The notes under the pieces are model-generated. The model did not search any database. It was given only the letters and a program-made list of their open reading frames with translations, and was not told the DNA's origin. A stretch of 64,000 bases of DNA from Elusimicrobia bacterium CG_4_9_14_3_um_filter_62_55 (GTDB lineage Bacteria; Elusimicrobiota; Elusimicrobia; UBA1565). Location: contig PFUL01000182.1 of assembly GCA_002790095.1 (NCBI GenBank), positions 1-64,000 on the forward strand, written 5' to 3'. The stretch's first letter is position 1. Each line of letters opens with the position of its first letter. A program made the position numbers and the translations under genes. This document shows, piece after piece, positions 9,421 through 19,177 of the stretch.

Positions 9421-10707
9421 ATGATGGATTTTCTGCGCGCGTTGCTGGGCTACGCCGCTCTACTGGGGATCGCGTACGCGCTTTCCAATAACCGTAAGGC
9501 CATAAAACTCCGGACGGTTACCGTCGGAATCGGACTGCAGCTGACCTTCGGCCTTTTCTTGTTGAAGACGGACATTGGGCAGCGGTTATTCGGCTGGGCG
9601 AACACCACCGTCATCAAATTGCTGAGTTTCTCCGATAAAGGGTCGAACTTCATCTTCGGAAACCTGATCAACCCGTCGCTGGAAGCCGTCGCCGCCGACG
9701 GGACCGTGCTCGGGACCGCGGGACTGGGAACCGCGTTCTTCGCCTTCAAGGTGCTGCCCACGATCATTTTCTTCTCGGCGCTGATGTCGGTGCTCTACTA
9801 CCTGGGAATCATGCAGATCATCATCCAGGGCTTCGCCCGCCTCATGGGAAAGACGATGCAGACGAGCGGCAGCGAGACCTTGTCCAACGCCGCGAACATC
9901 TTCGTCGGTCAAACGGAGGCGCCGCTCGTCGTGAGACCGTACGTCGCCACGATGACGAAGTCCGAGATTATGGCCATCATGACCGGCGGTTTCGCGACCG
10001 TGGCGGGCGGCGTCATGGCGGCCTACGTCGGGTTTCTCAAGGACGTGATCCCCAATATCGCCGGGCATCTTATGACCGCCAGCATTATGGCCGCTCCCGC
10101 GGGATTGGTGATGGCGAAGATCATTTACCCGGAAACGGAAAAATCCATGACGGCGGGCGAGGTGAAGCTGGAGATTCCCATCGACGACGCGAACGTCGTC
10201 GACGCGGCGGCGAACGGGACCCTGAAGGGTCTTGAACTGGCGCTTAATGTCGGGGCGATGCTGATCGCCTTTATCGCCTTGATCGCGATGTGCGACGGGA
10301 TTCTGGGCTGGCTGACCGGGTTTTTCCTCGAGACCCCGCTGACGCTGCAGATGATTCTGGGGACTCTGTTCTCTCCGATCGCCTGGGTCTTGGGCGCCCC
10401 GTGGGTGGATTCTCTCGCGCTGGGAAAGCTTCTCGGAACGAAGTTCATTATCAATGAGTTCGTCGCCTACATTGATCTGGGGACGAAAACCGGAATGTTC
10501 ACGTCTCAAAAGAGCATGATCATCGCCTCCTACGCTCTTTGCGGCTTTGCCAACGTCAGTAGCATCGGCATTCAGTTGGGGGGCATCGGCGGCATCGCTC
10601 CGACGAGAAGGCACGATTTGGCGCGCATCGCGTTTCGCGCCTTGATCGCCGGAACGCTGGCGTCGTTTTTGAACGGGACCTTGGCGGGATTTCTGGTAAA
10701 CACCTGA
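9421..10707 (+). CDS. nupC: NupC-type concentrative nucleoside transporter
   Basis: 428 aa, multi-TM, NAANIFVGQTEAPLVVRPYV and NEFVAYIDL, typical of the CNT family. Confidence 0.92.
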   Translation: MMDFLRALLGYAALLGIAYALSNNRKAIKLRTVTVGIGLQLTFGLFLLKTDIGQRLFGWANTTVIKLLSFSDKGSNFIFGNLINPSLEAVAADGTVLGTAGLGTAFFAFKVLPTIIFFSALMSVLYYLGIMQIIIQGFARLMGKTMQTSGSETLSNAANIFVGQTEAPLVVRPYVATMTKSEIMAIMTGGFATVAGGVMAAYVGFLKDVIPNIAGHLMTASIMAAPAGLVMAKIIYPETEKSMTAGEVKLEIPIDDANVVDAAANGTLKGLELALNVGAMLIAFIALIAMCDGILGWLTGFFLETPLTLQMILGTLFSPIAWVLGAPWVDSLALGKLLGTKFIINEFVAYIDLGTKTGMFTSQKSMIIASYALCGFANVSSIGIQLGGIGGIAPTRRHDLARIAFRALIAGTLASFLNGTLAGFLVNT

Positions 10708-10736
10708 TCGCCTTTCTCCGCACAGCGTCTTACTAA

Positions 10737-10790
10737 TAAACAACACAATACGGACATATAGAACACTATATGGCCGTATTTGTTTGTTTA
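10737..10790 (+). terminator. long hairpin downstream of nupC
   Basis: AATACGGaCATATAG-AACA-CTATATGgCCGTATT core (10747-10780) with outer TAAACAA/TTGTTTA and T-rich tail. Confidence 0.7.
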
Positions 10791-10918
10791 TGCGCTATAA
10801 TAATAAGAAAAGATATAATATGATAAAATATAACTAAAAATGGCGTTTAGGGTCCGTTTTTGCAGGATTCAAGTTGACAGCGACAGGCGCATAGACTAAA
10901 ATTGAAATCCATTCAATA

Positions 10919-10934
10919 GTTTTCACGTGAAAAA
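10919..10934. promoter_or_regulatory. parS-like site upstream of parA
   Basis: GTTTTCACGTGAAAAA, 13/16 to TGTTTCACGTGAAACA. Confidence 0.6.
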
Positions 10935-10940
10935 AACCAA

Positions 10941-11726
10941 GTGAGCGAAGTAATCGCGATCGCAAATCAAAAGGGAGGCGTCGGAAAGACGACGACCTCG
11001 ATCAATTTCGCCGCAGGGCTCGCGTGTTTGGGCCAGGATACGCTTCTAATCGACCTAGATCCTCAGGCGAACGCGACGTCCGGACTTGGGTTTGACAAGC
11101 AGAAGGTCGATGCGGGGATCCTGCAAAATTTGTTGGATGGCGAGCCCTTGGAAAAAACCATCAAAGCAACCGGCGTTGAGCTTTTGGACATTGTCTGCTC
11201 CAGTCCGGACATGGTCTCGGCCGAAATCCAGCTTTCAAACGAAGTTTCACGTGAAAACAGGCTTCGCAATGTTTTGGCTCCCTTTTTGAAGACATATTCG
11301 TATATTGTCATTGATTGTCCTCCTTCTTTGGGCCTTTTGACGATTAACGCCTTGTCCGCGGCCGACAAGGTTTTGATTCCGATCCAAGGGGAATACTACG
11401 CCTTAGAGGGTTTGGCTAACTTTTTTGACGCGATTCGCAAGATCCAGGCAGGTATTAATTCGCGCCTTCAGATAGAGGGGGGGGTTCTCACGATGTTCGA
11501 CCCCCGCTATGCTCTCGCCCAGCAGGTCAAGGGAGAGCTTTCCAAGTTTCTCGGAAAATCTCTATTTGAAACCACTATTCCAAGAACGGTGCGTCTGGCC
11601 GAAGCCCCGGGGTTTGGGAAGACAATTTTTGAATACGATCCACGATCCAAGGGCGGGGAACGCTACCTCGCATTGACGGGTGAATTTCTGGCTCGTCGCG
11701 GCTGGCGCGGGATGAGACTCAATTGA
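10941..11726 (+). CDS. parA: chromosome partitioning ATPase ParA/Soj
   Basis: IAIANQKGGVGKTTTSINFAAGLA deviant Walker A, DLDPQANATSGLG, VIDCPPSLGLLTINAL. Confidence 0.97.
   Translation: MSEVIAIANQKGGVGKTTTSINFAAGLACLGQDTLLIDLDPQANATSGLGFDKQKVDAGILQNLLDGEPLEKTIKATGVELLDIVCSSPDMVSAEIQLSNEVSRENRLRNVLAPFLKTYSYIVIDCPPSLGLLTINALSAADKVLIPIQGEYYALEGLANFFDAIRKIQAGINSRLQIEGGVLTMFDPRYALAQQVKGELSKFLGKSLFETTIPRTVRLAEAPGFGKTIFEYDPRSKGGERYLALTGEFLARRGWRGMRLN
11243..11258. promoter_or_regulatory. parS-like site inside parA
   Basis: AGTTTCACGTGAAAAC; GTTTCACGTGAAA core is exact. Confidence 0.65.
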
Positions 11727-11727
11727 T

Positions 11728-12639
11728 ATGGCGAGGTTGGCTATGAGAAAGGCTCTTGGACGGGGACTCGACGCGCTTTTGCCGGAGTCCTCAAAATCTC
11801 AGGATGGGGCGGTCGCGAACGATCAGGTCAAGAAGGTGGCGATAAATCTAATTAAGCCGAATCGCCTGCAACCGCGAAAAAACTTTGATGCCGAGCGTCT
11901 GAGTGAGCTTTCCCAGTCGATCAAGGAACATGGAATAGTGCAGCCGATTGTTGTTTCGTTTGACTCGATCACCAATTCCTACGAGCTGATCTCGGGTGAG
12001 CGCCGGCTTCGCGCCTCCAAGCTTGCCGGTCTCGAAAAGATCGATGTCGTCGTTCGGGCGACTCAATCCGACAAGGATCGCTTGGCGGTCGCTCTCATTG
12101 AGAACATTCAGCGAGATGATCTCAATGCCATCGAAACGGCCCTCGCCTACAAGAAGCTGATGGATGAGTTCGAGGTCAATCAAGGAAAGCTCTCCGAGTT
12201 GGTCGGAAAGTCGAAATCTGCGGTTTCCAACACTTTGCGTCTGTTGGATCTCCCCGAAGAAATTCAGAATGCGGTTCAATTCGAACGAATTACGGAAGGG
12301 CATGCACGGGCTCTCTTGATGGTCCGTGACGCGCATGAACGGAACAAACTTTTCAAATTGGCGATGGAGCAAGGCCTCTCCGTGCGCAAGGTCGAGGCGA
12401 TCGCGCAGGAACTATCGGAGGGAAAGAGTCTTGAGGAAGTGATTTCTCCGAAGCGATCCACGGAGTCGATCCGCCCGATTAAGTCGGCTGATATCAAGGC
12501 GTTGGAAAAGAACTTCGAGAAGGTTTTTGGAACCAAGGTAGAAATTAAAACCAAGAAGGATCAAAAAAGCGGACGGATAATCGTTCATTTCTACAGCTTA
12601 GAAGATTTTGATAGTATATCAAAAATCCTTATAAAATAA
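11728..12639 (+). CDS. parB: chromosome partitioning protein ParB
   Basis: RKALGRGLDALLPE, LQPRKNFD, ELISGERRLRASKLAGL, ENIQRDDLNAIETA. Confidence 0.97.
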   Translation: MARLAMRKALGRGLDALLPESSKSQDGAVANDQVKKVAINLIKPNRLQPRKNFDAERLSELSQSIKEHGIVQPIVVSFDSITNSYELISGERRLRASKLAGLEKIDVVVRATQSDKDRLAVALIENIQRDDLNAIETALAYKKLMDEFEVNQGKLSELVGKSKSAVSNTLRLLDLPEEIQNAVQFERITEGHARALLMVRDAHERNKLFKLAMEQGLSVRKVEAIAQELSEGKSLEEVISPKRSTESIRPIKSADIKALEKNFEKVFGTKVEIKTKKDQKSGRIIVHFYSLEDFDSISKILIK

Positions 12640-13727
12640 TGATTTTTTATTGTTTCGTGAGTTTCGTCTCCGCGCTTCTCTTAGGAGGCGTTCCCCCCGC
12701 GAATGCACAAGTGGATCCGTTGATCCCTGATCCGTTCCGTCAAGTTGAAGAGTCGGTGCGCACAAAGACCTCGGCCCAGGCCGTCTCGCTTTCGGAGGGG
12801 GAGACGATAACCGACGCGCCCCTGCCTTCCTATCTTTCCTTGACCGACGACCTTTCGCGTTTCGGACGCTTCGCGGATGGAGGCTCGGATTCGAATTGGT
12901 ACATCGGCTTCAACAACGCGTGGATCGTGCGATTGCCTTCACGCCCGCCGGGAAAATTCGTCAAGGCGTTCATCGGAGCGAAAATCGGACGCGCCAAGAC
13001 GACGCCCAATAAGCAGCGGCCGTGGGAGCACACCGTCATCGCCGGCAAGGTGTACATGGCCGTCGCGCAGCGGCCGGCCTTCGGCTCCGAAAACAGCTTT
13101 TTTCTCGCGGAGACATCCGATATCCCTTTGGAAGTCGACGACAGCATTTATCGTCCGGGGACGGGGAGAGCGCAGTGGTTTTGGGCCGAAGTTCCAATGG
13201 AACTCATTTCGGATACGGAGAACAACTATCTGATCGTTTGGTCTCCGACGCGCGCGTTTCGAGATTCCAAGCATGCGCCCATATTGGCGGCGGCCGAGGC
13301 GAGCGGGGGGGCTCCGGAGATCGGCGCCTGGAACAACCATTCGATTCTAGGAGTCCCGCCCCGGTCGGAGAATTCCGCTTTAGAAACACCCGTGGGCTTC
13401 AAGCCCGCTTTGGCCGTTCGGCTCGTCCCTGAAAACGAAGAAACGGTGACCGTGACCGCCTTCGAAGCCCTTTCCGGCGAGAATGAACTTTTGTGCCGCT
13501 TCTCCGCCATCGGCAGAGACATCGAGCAGGCCTGGATCGAGATGTCGCCCGACGAATTGGAATGGTCTCGGGTTTCCACATTCGCCCGCCACTCCCCGTT
13601 TTCCCTCCGCGTGCCGCGCTCTCTCATCGGTCCGCGCGGTTCCTATTTGAGAGCTGTCGCGCGCGATGCCTACGGCAACGAGGGGTCAAGCGCGACCTTG
13701 TTCGTTTTAGGGGACCCGAGCCGGTGA
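12639..13727 (+). CDS. hypothetical secreted protein
   Basis: 362 aa, signal peptide; overlaps parB stop (TAATG) and asd start (GTGA). Confidence 0.75.
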   Translation: MIFYCFVSFVSALLLGGVPPANAQVDPLIPDPFRQVEESVRTKTSAQAVSLSEGETITDAPLPSYLSLTDDLSRFGRFADGGSDSNWYIGFNNAWIVRLPSRPPGKFVKAFIGAKIGRAKTTPNKQRPWEHTVIAGKVYMAVAQRPAFGSENSFFLAETSDIPLEVDDSIYRPGTGRAQWFWAEVPMELISDTENNYLIVWSPTRAFRDSKHAPILAAAEASGGAPEIGAWNNHSILGVPPRSENSALETPVGFKPALAVRLVPENEETVTVTAFEALSGENELLCRFSAIGRDIEQAWIEMSPDELEWSRVSTFARHSPFSLRVPRSLIGPRGSYLRAVARDAYGNEGSSATLFVLGDPSR

Positions 13728-14782
13728 CCCGGGGCCTGCGTGTCGGCGTGGTCGGTGCGACCGGGATGGTCGGCAGGGTACTGCTCGAACGACTCGAACG
13801 CAGCCGGTTTCCCATCGGATCCTTGCTGCCGTTTTCCTCCGGACGCAAACAGGTCGCCGTTTCGTTTCGCGGCCGACGCGTTCCCGCTCCTGGACTGTCC
13901 AGGACGGCGCTTCTTTCCTGCGATCTGGTTTTCCTGGTCTCGAGCGACGAGATCAGTCTGAAGTACGGACGCGAGTTGGCGCGCTCGGGCGTCTGGGTCA
14001 TCGACGACTCGGCGGCGTTTCGGATGGCGGCGGATGTTCCTCTGATCATTCCCGAGGTCAACGAAGGCGCGCTGCGCCGCAACAAGCGCCTGATCGCCGG
14101 ACCCAATTGCACGACGGCGGGACTCGCGGTCGCGTTGAAGCCGATTCACGAGAAAGGGACGCTCGAGCGCGTGCGCATGGCTTCGTATCAGGCTGTTTCC
14201 GGAGCCGGACGTCAGGCGTTGTTCGAGTTCTACGCGCAGGCGCGCAGGAGCGCCCGGGCCCTCTCCGGGTCGAATCCGCTTCCGGCCGTTCCGAGGCTCG
14301 CGGCGGATATTTTCCCGAAGCCGATCGCGATGAATCTTTTTCCGCAGATCGGCGGGTTCGGTCCCGAGGGGGATACCAGCGAGGAGCTGAAAGTCCGCCG
14401 GGAGATGCGCAAACTCTTCGGGTTGGCGAAACTCGAGGTCTCCACGACCGCCGTTCGGGTCCCGGTGATCCGCGGGCACTCTCTCGCGGTGTGGGTCCAA
14501 ACCCGAAGGGCGGTCTCGCCCGCAACGGCGCGCGCGGCTCTGAAAAAGGCTCCGGGCGTGCGGGTTTGGGCGGAGGGCCGGTATCCGACGCCGCTCGCCG
14601 AGGGGACCGGGGATCCGACCCATGTCGCCCGAATCCGGCGCAGCGGGACGGGGTCCCGGGAACTTTCGATGTGGATCGTTTCCGATAATCTTTTAAAGGG
14701 CGCGGCGCTCAATTCCATTCAGATCGCCGAAACGCTCAGACGCCGCGGATGGTTGAAGCCCCGCGGCAAGGGGGGGGCTTGA
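13724..14782 (+). CDS. asd: aspartate-semialdehyde dehydrogenase
   Basis: RVGVVGATGMVGRVLLERL, AGPNCTTAGLAVALKPI, YQAVSGAGRQALFEF; GTG start overlaps upstream TGA. Confidence 0.95.
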   Translation: MTRGLRVGVVGATGMVGRVLLERLERSRFPIGSLLPFSSGRKQVAVSFRGRRVPAPGLSRTALLSCDLVFLVSSDEISLKYGRELARSGVWVIDDSAAFRMAADVPLIIPEVNEGALRRNKRLIAGPNCTTAGLAVALKPIHEKGTLERVRMASYQAVSGAGRQALFEFYAQARRSARALSGSNPLPAVPRLAADIFPKPIAMNLFPQIGGFGPEGDTSEELKVRREMRKLFGLAKLEVSTTAVRVPVIRGHSLAVWVQTRRAVSPATARAALKKAPGVRVWAEGRYPTPLAEGTGDPTHVARIRRSGTGSRELSMWIVSDNLLKGAALNSIQIAETLRRRGWLKPRGKGGA

Positions 14783-15180
14783 AAGTCTCTATCTTGAAGC
14801 AGTACAGCGTGTTCATGGCGAACCGTCCCGGTTCGTTGGCGAAGCTCACGGCGTTATTCGGGGACGCGAATGTCAACATCGTCGGAATCGCCTCCGAAGT
14901 CCGGGACGATTCCGGGCTCGTGCGCATCGCGGTCGAGGGAGACGGGGATACCAGCGGCATTCTCTCCCGGGCCGGCTTCGCGAGCGTCGAAAGCCGGCTC
15001 TTGTCCGTCGAAGCCGAGGACACGCCGGGAAGCCTCGCCGAGATCTCCAAACGACTCGGCGACGGGGGCATCAACATCACGACGGTGTACGGAACCTCGC
15101 TGAGTACCCAGGTGTCGCGGATCCTCGTCGCGGTCGAAAACGCCGACGACGCCTATAAACTGCTCGCCGCCGGCGAATAA
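14779..15180 (+). CDS. tandem ACT-domain protein
   Basis: QYSVFMANRPGSLAKLTALFGDANVNIVGI and EAEDTPGSLAEISKRLGDGGINITTVY; probable TTG start overlapping asd stop. Confidence 0.85.
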   Translation: MKVSILKQYSVFMANRPGSLAKLTALFGDANVNIVGIASEVRDDSGLVRIAVEGDGDTSGILSRAGFASVESRLLSVEAEDTPGSLAEISKRLGDGGINITTVYGTSLSTQVSRILVAVENADDAYKLLAAGE

Positions 15181-15187
15181 GACGGGT

Positions 15188-16105
15188 CTATTTTCGGGCG
15201 ACGCGGCCGTCCTTGACGCCCGGCTCGAAAAACTCGACGCGGCCGTCTTCCGTGCGCAGCATCACGATTTTCACGGCTCCAAGGGCGACCTCGACGGGGA
15301 GGCCGACCGCAAGCTTCGCCTCCGCGATCGGGTACATCTTCGAGCTCAATCCGTTTTCATGGAGGATCAAAAAGGACCGCGTATCCGCGAACCAATTCGT
15401 CTGCGGGTCGACGTCGGTTCCGTAAAGCGTCCAGAACTCGTTTCCCCCCGCTTTGAAAACGAAGGATTTCTCCCGGACGCGGTCGAGGATCGCGCCGGTC
15501 TTGATCGCATGCGCCGGGCCCTGCGTTCCCTGGATCGGCGTGATCTTCAGCGTGCTCTTGCGCGTGGGCGAGAAGATGTTGATCGCGACCTTGAAGTTGT
15601 AGACGGTGCGGTCGTCGATCTTGATGTTGACGCCGTTGCCCCGCAGTTCGTTGAGGTCCTTGATCTTGTGCAGCTGCTTCTCGTCGGGGCGTTCGAGGCG
15701 CAGGTACGCCGTCTGAAAGCCGGGGTCCCCCGCGACGCTGAGATTCCATTCCCGCGTGCCGAAGGTCTTCGTATAGAGGTCCGCGTGGGAGTCCAAGCGG
15801 TCCTTCAAGACAAACCCTCCGAGTCCGCGTCCGGTTCCGGCGGACGCGGGGGCGAGGACGGGATATTCGAGCACCGGCCCTTCGAAGCGGATATTCGGGG
15901 GGAGTTTGGCGCCTTCCGGGAGAAATTCACCCGCGTCGATCGAAACGGATTCGGCAATCTCGGGGGTTTCCGCGCTTCTGTCCAGCCGGACCGTGAACTC
16001 GGCCGCCTTCTGTTCCTCCAGCGTCCGCGCGGGCGAAGCTCCGGTGATTTCGGCCCGAGCGCCCAGCGGGGCCAGCAGCAAAATCAGAACAAGGAGTCGG
16101 ATCAT
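15188..16105 (-). CDS. hypothetical secreted protein
   Basis: 305 aa with signal peptide, overlaps the carboxypeptidase gene. Confidence 0.75.
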   Translation of the reverse strand: MIRLLVLILLLAPLGARAEITGASPARTLEEQKAAEFTVRLDRSAETPEIAESVSIDAGEFLPEGAKLPPNIRFEGPVLEYPVLAPASAGTGRGLGGFVLKDRLDSHADLYTKTFGTREWNLSVAGDPGFQTAYLRLERPDEKQLHKIKDLNELRGNGVNIKIDDRTVYNFKVAINIFSPTRKSTLKITPIQGTQGPAHAIKTGAILDRVREKSFVFKAGGNEFWTLYGTDVDPQTNWFADTRSFLILHENGLSSKMYPIAEAKLAVGLPVEVALGAVKIVMLRTEDGRVEFFEPGVKDGRVARK

Positions 16106-17454
16106 GAGGGGTTTTCTCCTTTGGGTTTCGGTGCGGCCGCGACCTTCCCGTCGGCGGCCCGGTAAGGATCATCGGCGAGGTCGATCAGGTACAGCGCCGG
16201 GTCGATGTTCTTGGCGACCGTGGTCTCCACCGCGCCGGCGCCGGGGTAAAAACCGCCGTCCCAGTTGGAGCGCGGCGTCAGTTCGAAGGTGAAGCAGAAG
16301 ATTCCTTTCGCGCCCCAGGCCCAATCGCAGGTGTCTCCGGTCGCGACGTAGAGTTCCGAAGACTGCATCGGGCGGTATCCGGTCATGCCGGCCGTCTTCT
16401 CCGCCATAACCTTGAACGCCGCCAGGGCCCGTCCGTCGGAGATCGGCTCATCCGAGCCGCCCCACGGGTAGAGCACCAGTTCGCTGAAGGTGTGGTAGCT
16501 GAGCATCACGGTGATGTTCGAGTGTCCTTCCACGAAGTCGCGCACCGCCTGGCTTTCCGGTTCCGAGAACGCGGACGGACCGTAGTAGGTGTCCGAGCCG
16601 GGATTTCCGGAGGCGCCGCGGCCGCCCCAGCCCCAGGCGTAATTGCGGTTCAGGTCGACGCCGATCGAGCCGTCGTGGTTGCGCCGCATATTCTTGCGGT
16701 GCCAGCGGTACTTGCCCGAGGCGATGTCGTACTCGCTTCCGTCGGGGTTGATCAGGGGCACGATGTAGATGTCCCGCGTTTCCAGCAGGCGTTTGACCTC
16801 GGGGCGGTCCTTGTTCTCCGCGAGCCATTGCGCCAAGCGCAGCGGGACCTCGGTGGACAGATGCTCCCGCGCATGATGCGAACCCATGAACAGCACTCCG
16901 GGTTTCGCTTCCCCGCCGCCGCGATGGAAGCGGATCCCCGTCAGGTCGCGGCCTTCGCCGCTTTTCCCCATAGAAAACAGCGACGCGTATTCGGACGCAG
17001 CGCCTTGCGCTCCCTGAAGCGCGCTTTGCACTTCCCCGTAGTTGTGGTAGACGCCGTCGGCCGGTGGGAAATCATCGGGTCCGAATTTACTCAAGCGCAC
17101 CGCGCTGACGACGCGAAATCCGGCCTCTTTGAGTTTCGCGAGTATCTCCGAATCGGCCGTGCCGCTGACCTGCCCCGCCTCGACCCCGTCGATCGACATG
17201 CCGGCTTCGGCGATCTTCGTGCGCTCCCGGGAGGACTGCGCGGCCACGGTCACCCAGTAGCGGTCGGTCAGGCCTTTAATCGCGCCGATCTCCGGGGCGG
17301 ATCCTTCCGCCGACGCGAGCAGCGCGTCGATGTCAACGGTGGTCCCGCCGCCGTCGAAGAGACCGGTCCAGTCCTCCTGACCCGCGCCGGCGAAACTCCA
17401 CACCAGCCCCGCAGAGAGCGCGAGGGCGGCCGCACGGCCGATTCGGCGGCGCAT
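16102..17454 (-). CDS. M14 family zinc carboxypeptidase
   Basis: GSHHAREHLSTEVPLRLAQWL (HxxE), VPLINPDGSEYD, GVDLNRNYAWGWGG, FTFELTP; start at MRRRIGRAAALALS. Confidence 0.94.
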   Translation of the reverse strand: MRRRIGRAAALALSAGLVWSFAGAGQEDWTGLFDGGGTTVDIDALLASAEGSAPEIGAIKGLTDRYWVTVAAQSSRERTKIAEAGMSIDGVEAGQVSGTADSEILAKLKEAGFRVVSAVRLSKFGPDDFPPADGVYHNYGEVQSALQGAQGAASEYASLFSMGKSGEGRDLTGIRFHRGGGEAKPGVLFMGSHHAREHLSTEVPLRLAQWLAENKDRPEVKRLLETRDIYIVPLINPDGSEYDIASGKYRWHRKNMRRNHDGSIGVDLNRNYAWGWGGRGASGNPGSDTYYGPSAFSEPESQAVRDFVEGHSNITVMLSYHTFSELVLYPWGGSDEPISDGRALAAFKVMAEKTAGMTGYRPMQSSELYVATGDTCDWAWGAKGIFCFTFELTPRSNWDGGFYPGAGAVETTVAKNIDPALYLIDLADDPYRAADGKVAAAPKPKGENPS

Positions 17455-17459
17455 CGGAA

Positions 17460-18101
17460 TTATTGAACCTTGCTCTGAAGCGTGCGGGCGTCGCGTTCGA
17501 GATCGCGCGCTTCGCGGTCGATGTCGTCGCATTCCCGTTCGATGTCCCAGCCCTCGAACGTATAACCGGCGCGCCGCAGATCCGAACGGGCCCAACGCGC
17601 TTCGCTCTGAAGCCAGCCGGCGTCGCTTTGCATCCAGCCGGCCGAACTCGCCAAATCCGCGGCGGCGGAAACCGACTCGGGCGATTTCTTCGCCTCTCGG
17701 AGCAGTTGACCGAGCGTCATCCGGACGCGGTCGAGATCGCGATTGAGATCGCGCAGGTTCCAGAGGGCGCGGTTGATGTCGTTGCGCAAAAACGGATCCT
17801 GGCGGCTGCGGTCCCCGTCGCGGCCGCCGTCGTTGGCGGCGCGCTGCGCGCGTCGGCGGATGTCGGAGACGACGCGCTTGGCGTCCTGAACGTCCCAGCG
17901 GAAGCGCCGAAGGTCGTTGGCCAAGGACCGGATTTTCGACGCCTGGGCGGCGTCCTTCGCTTGAATCTGCTTTTGGCGGGTCGCGAGAACCGACTGCCGG
18001 ATGTTGGAGAGGGCGTTCTCAAACGAAATTGCCTGCGCGGCGAAGGAGAGGGATGCGAGAAGGGGCAAGGTCAGCAGCGCGGCCGTCAAAGATCGAATCA
18101 T
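17460..18101 (-). CDS. hypothetical secreted helical protein
   Basis: 213 aa, signal peptide, coiled-coil-like Arg/Asp-rich sequence. Confidence 0.7.
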   Translation of the reverse strand: MIRSLTAALLTLPLLASLSFAAQAISFENALSNIRQSVLATRQKQIQAKDAAQASKIRSLANDLRRFRWDVQDAKRVVSDIRRRAQRAANDGGRDGDRSRQDPFLRNDINRALWNLRDLNRDLDRVRMTLGQLLREAKKSPESVSAAADLASSAGWMQSDAGWLQSEARWARSDLRRAGYTFEGWDIERECDDIDREARDLERDARTLQSKVQ

Positions 18102-18204
18102 AAGAGCCTCCGGGCCAAAGGGCCCAGAGGTATTCTAGGACGAACGCCCTGCTTGGGTCAACGAAAAAACCGGGGCGATTCGGCGCTAAATTAGAGGGGG
18201 GGGG

Positions 18205-18522
18205 TCAGTCCTCGGGAGGGATAAAGCCGACCGCGTGAGTCACCGGCTGCACGTAGGCGAACCCCTCGCCGGGCAGGGTGAGGTTTCCGGCGTTCGCGAT
18301 CGCCTTTACCACTTTTTCGGTATCAGCGCGCTGGGTCACCACCCACAGAACCTGCTTCTCGCCTTCGATCAAGGTGCCGGCGTAGCCGAGGTTTTCCTTG
18401 ACCCCCGTTCCGCGGGCCCAGAAGTAGGTGATGCCCGGCGCGCCCGCGTCGAGCGCGGCCTGCAAGGTGTCGTCGGCGCGGCTGCGGCGGACGACGGCGG
18501 TGATTAAATCCATGTCGGGCAT
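18205..18522 (-). CDS. P-II family nitrogen-regulator-like protein
   Basis: MDLITAVVRRSRADDTLQAALDAGAPGITYFWARGTGVKENLGYAGTLIEGEKQVLWVVT. Confidence 0.75.
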   Translation of the reverse strand: MPDMDLITAVVRRSRADDTLQAALDAGAPGITYFWARGTGVKENLGYAGTLIEGEKQVLWVVTQRADTEKVVKAIANAGNLTLPGEGFAYVQPVTHAVGFIPPED

Positions 18523-18598
18523 CGGGGCCTCCGTTCGGTTCCTCATATATAGGGGATATCCGAGCGGCGGGCAAGTGGGCTGTCGCGCTCTGTCGCGC

Positions 18599-18973
18599 TC
18601 AGAACGCTTCTGAAATCCGCGTAACCGAACGGGCCGCCCAGCGCCGTTCAAGCGCGCGTTGGGCGCGCCATTCGCCCAAATGGCGCCGCGGAACCGGCAT
18701 TAGCGCCAAATCGCACTCGAGGCCCGCAAACGCCCGCCGCCACGATCTGATGCCGGCGTCCCGCCTACCCGACTCCAGTTCCTGCCAGGTCGGTTGGGAA
18801 ATACCCGCGCGCGCGGCCGCCTCCGCCTGACTCATCCCGATCCTAACACGAACGGCAAACAACAACTCATGCGGCGCCGCGACCCGAATATCCGGAGCCG
18901 TCCCGCCCGCGACGACGAGAATGCGATTTAACAAGCGGCGCAGACGTAGCGGAAGTCTATGCAGGTTTCCCAT
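18599..18973 (-). CDS. XRE/HTH-domain regulator
   Basis: RIGMSQAEAAARAGISQPTWQELESGRRDAG helix-turn-helix. Confidence 0.75.
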   Translation of the reverse strand: MGNLHRLPLRLRRLLNRILVVAGGTAPDIRVAAPHELLFAVRVRIGMSQAEAAARAGISQPTWQELESGRRDAGIRSWRRAFAGLECDLALMPVPRRHLGEWRAQRALERRWAARSVTRISEAF

Positions 18974-19043
18974 GCCTTATTTCTTTATAGGCGATCGCCT
19001 ATAAAGTACATACGAGCGGGAGAGGGTTATGGTTCCCTCCGGG
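18930..19043. repeat. 114-bp direct repeat copy 1 (XRE start/operator region)
   Basis: Near identical to 19583-19696, roughly 6-8 differences by eye. Confidence 0.9.
18983..19006. promoter_or_regulatory. 24-bp perfect palindrome, putative XRE operator
   Basis: CTTTATAGGCGATCGCCTATAAAG, immediately upstream of the XRE start codon. Confidence 0.75.
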
Positions 19044-19177
19044 TGCGTTATTTTCGCGCCCGTTGAAAGGTTTTACCAGCGCGCGGCGAGCCCGCCCAAA
19101 ACCCCGTTGCTTCCGCTTGCCCCGGTTTGCTTGATGCGGCCGAACGAGAGAGGGGTTGCGTCGGGATCGGACGGGCG

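Noticed and set aside
13493-13723. Upstream extension of the asd ORF
   Set aside because: Overlaps the preceding secreted-protein gene; Rossmann start and GTGA overlap support 13724.
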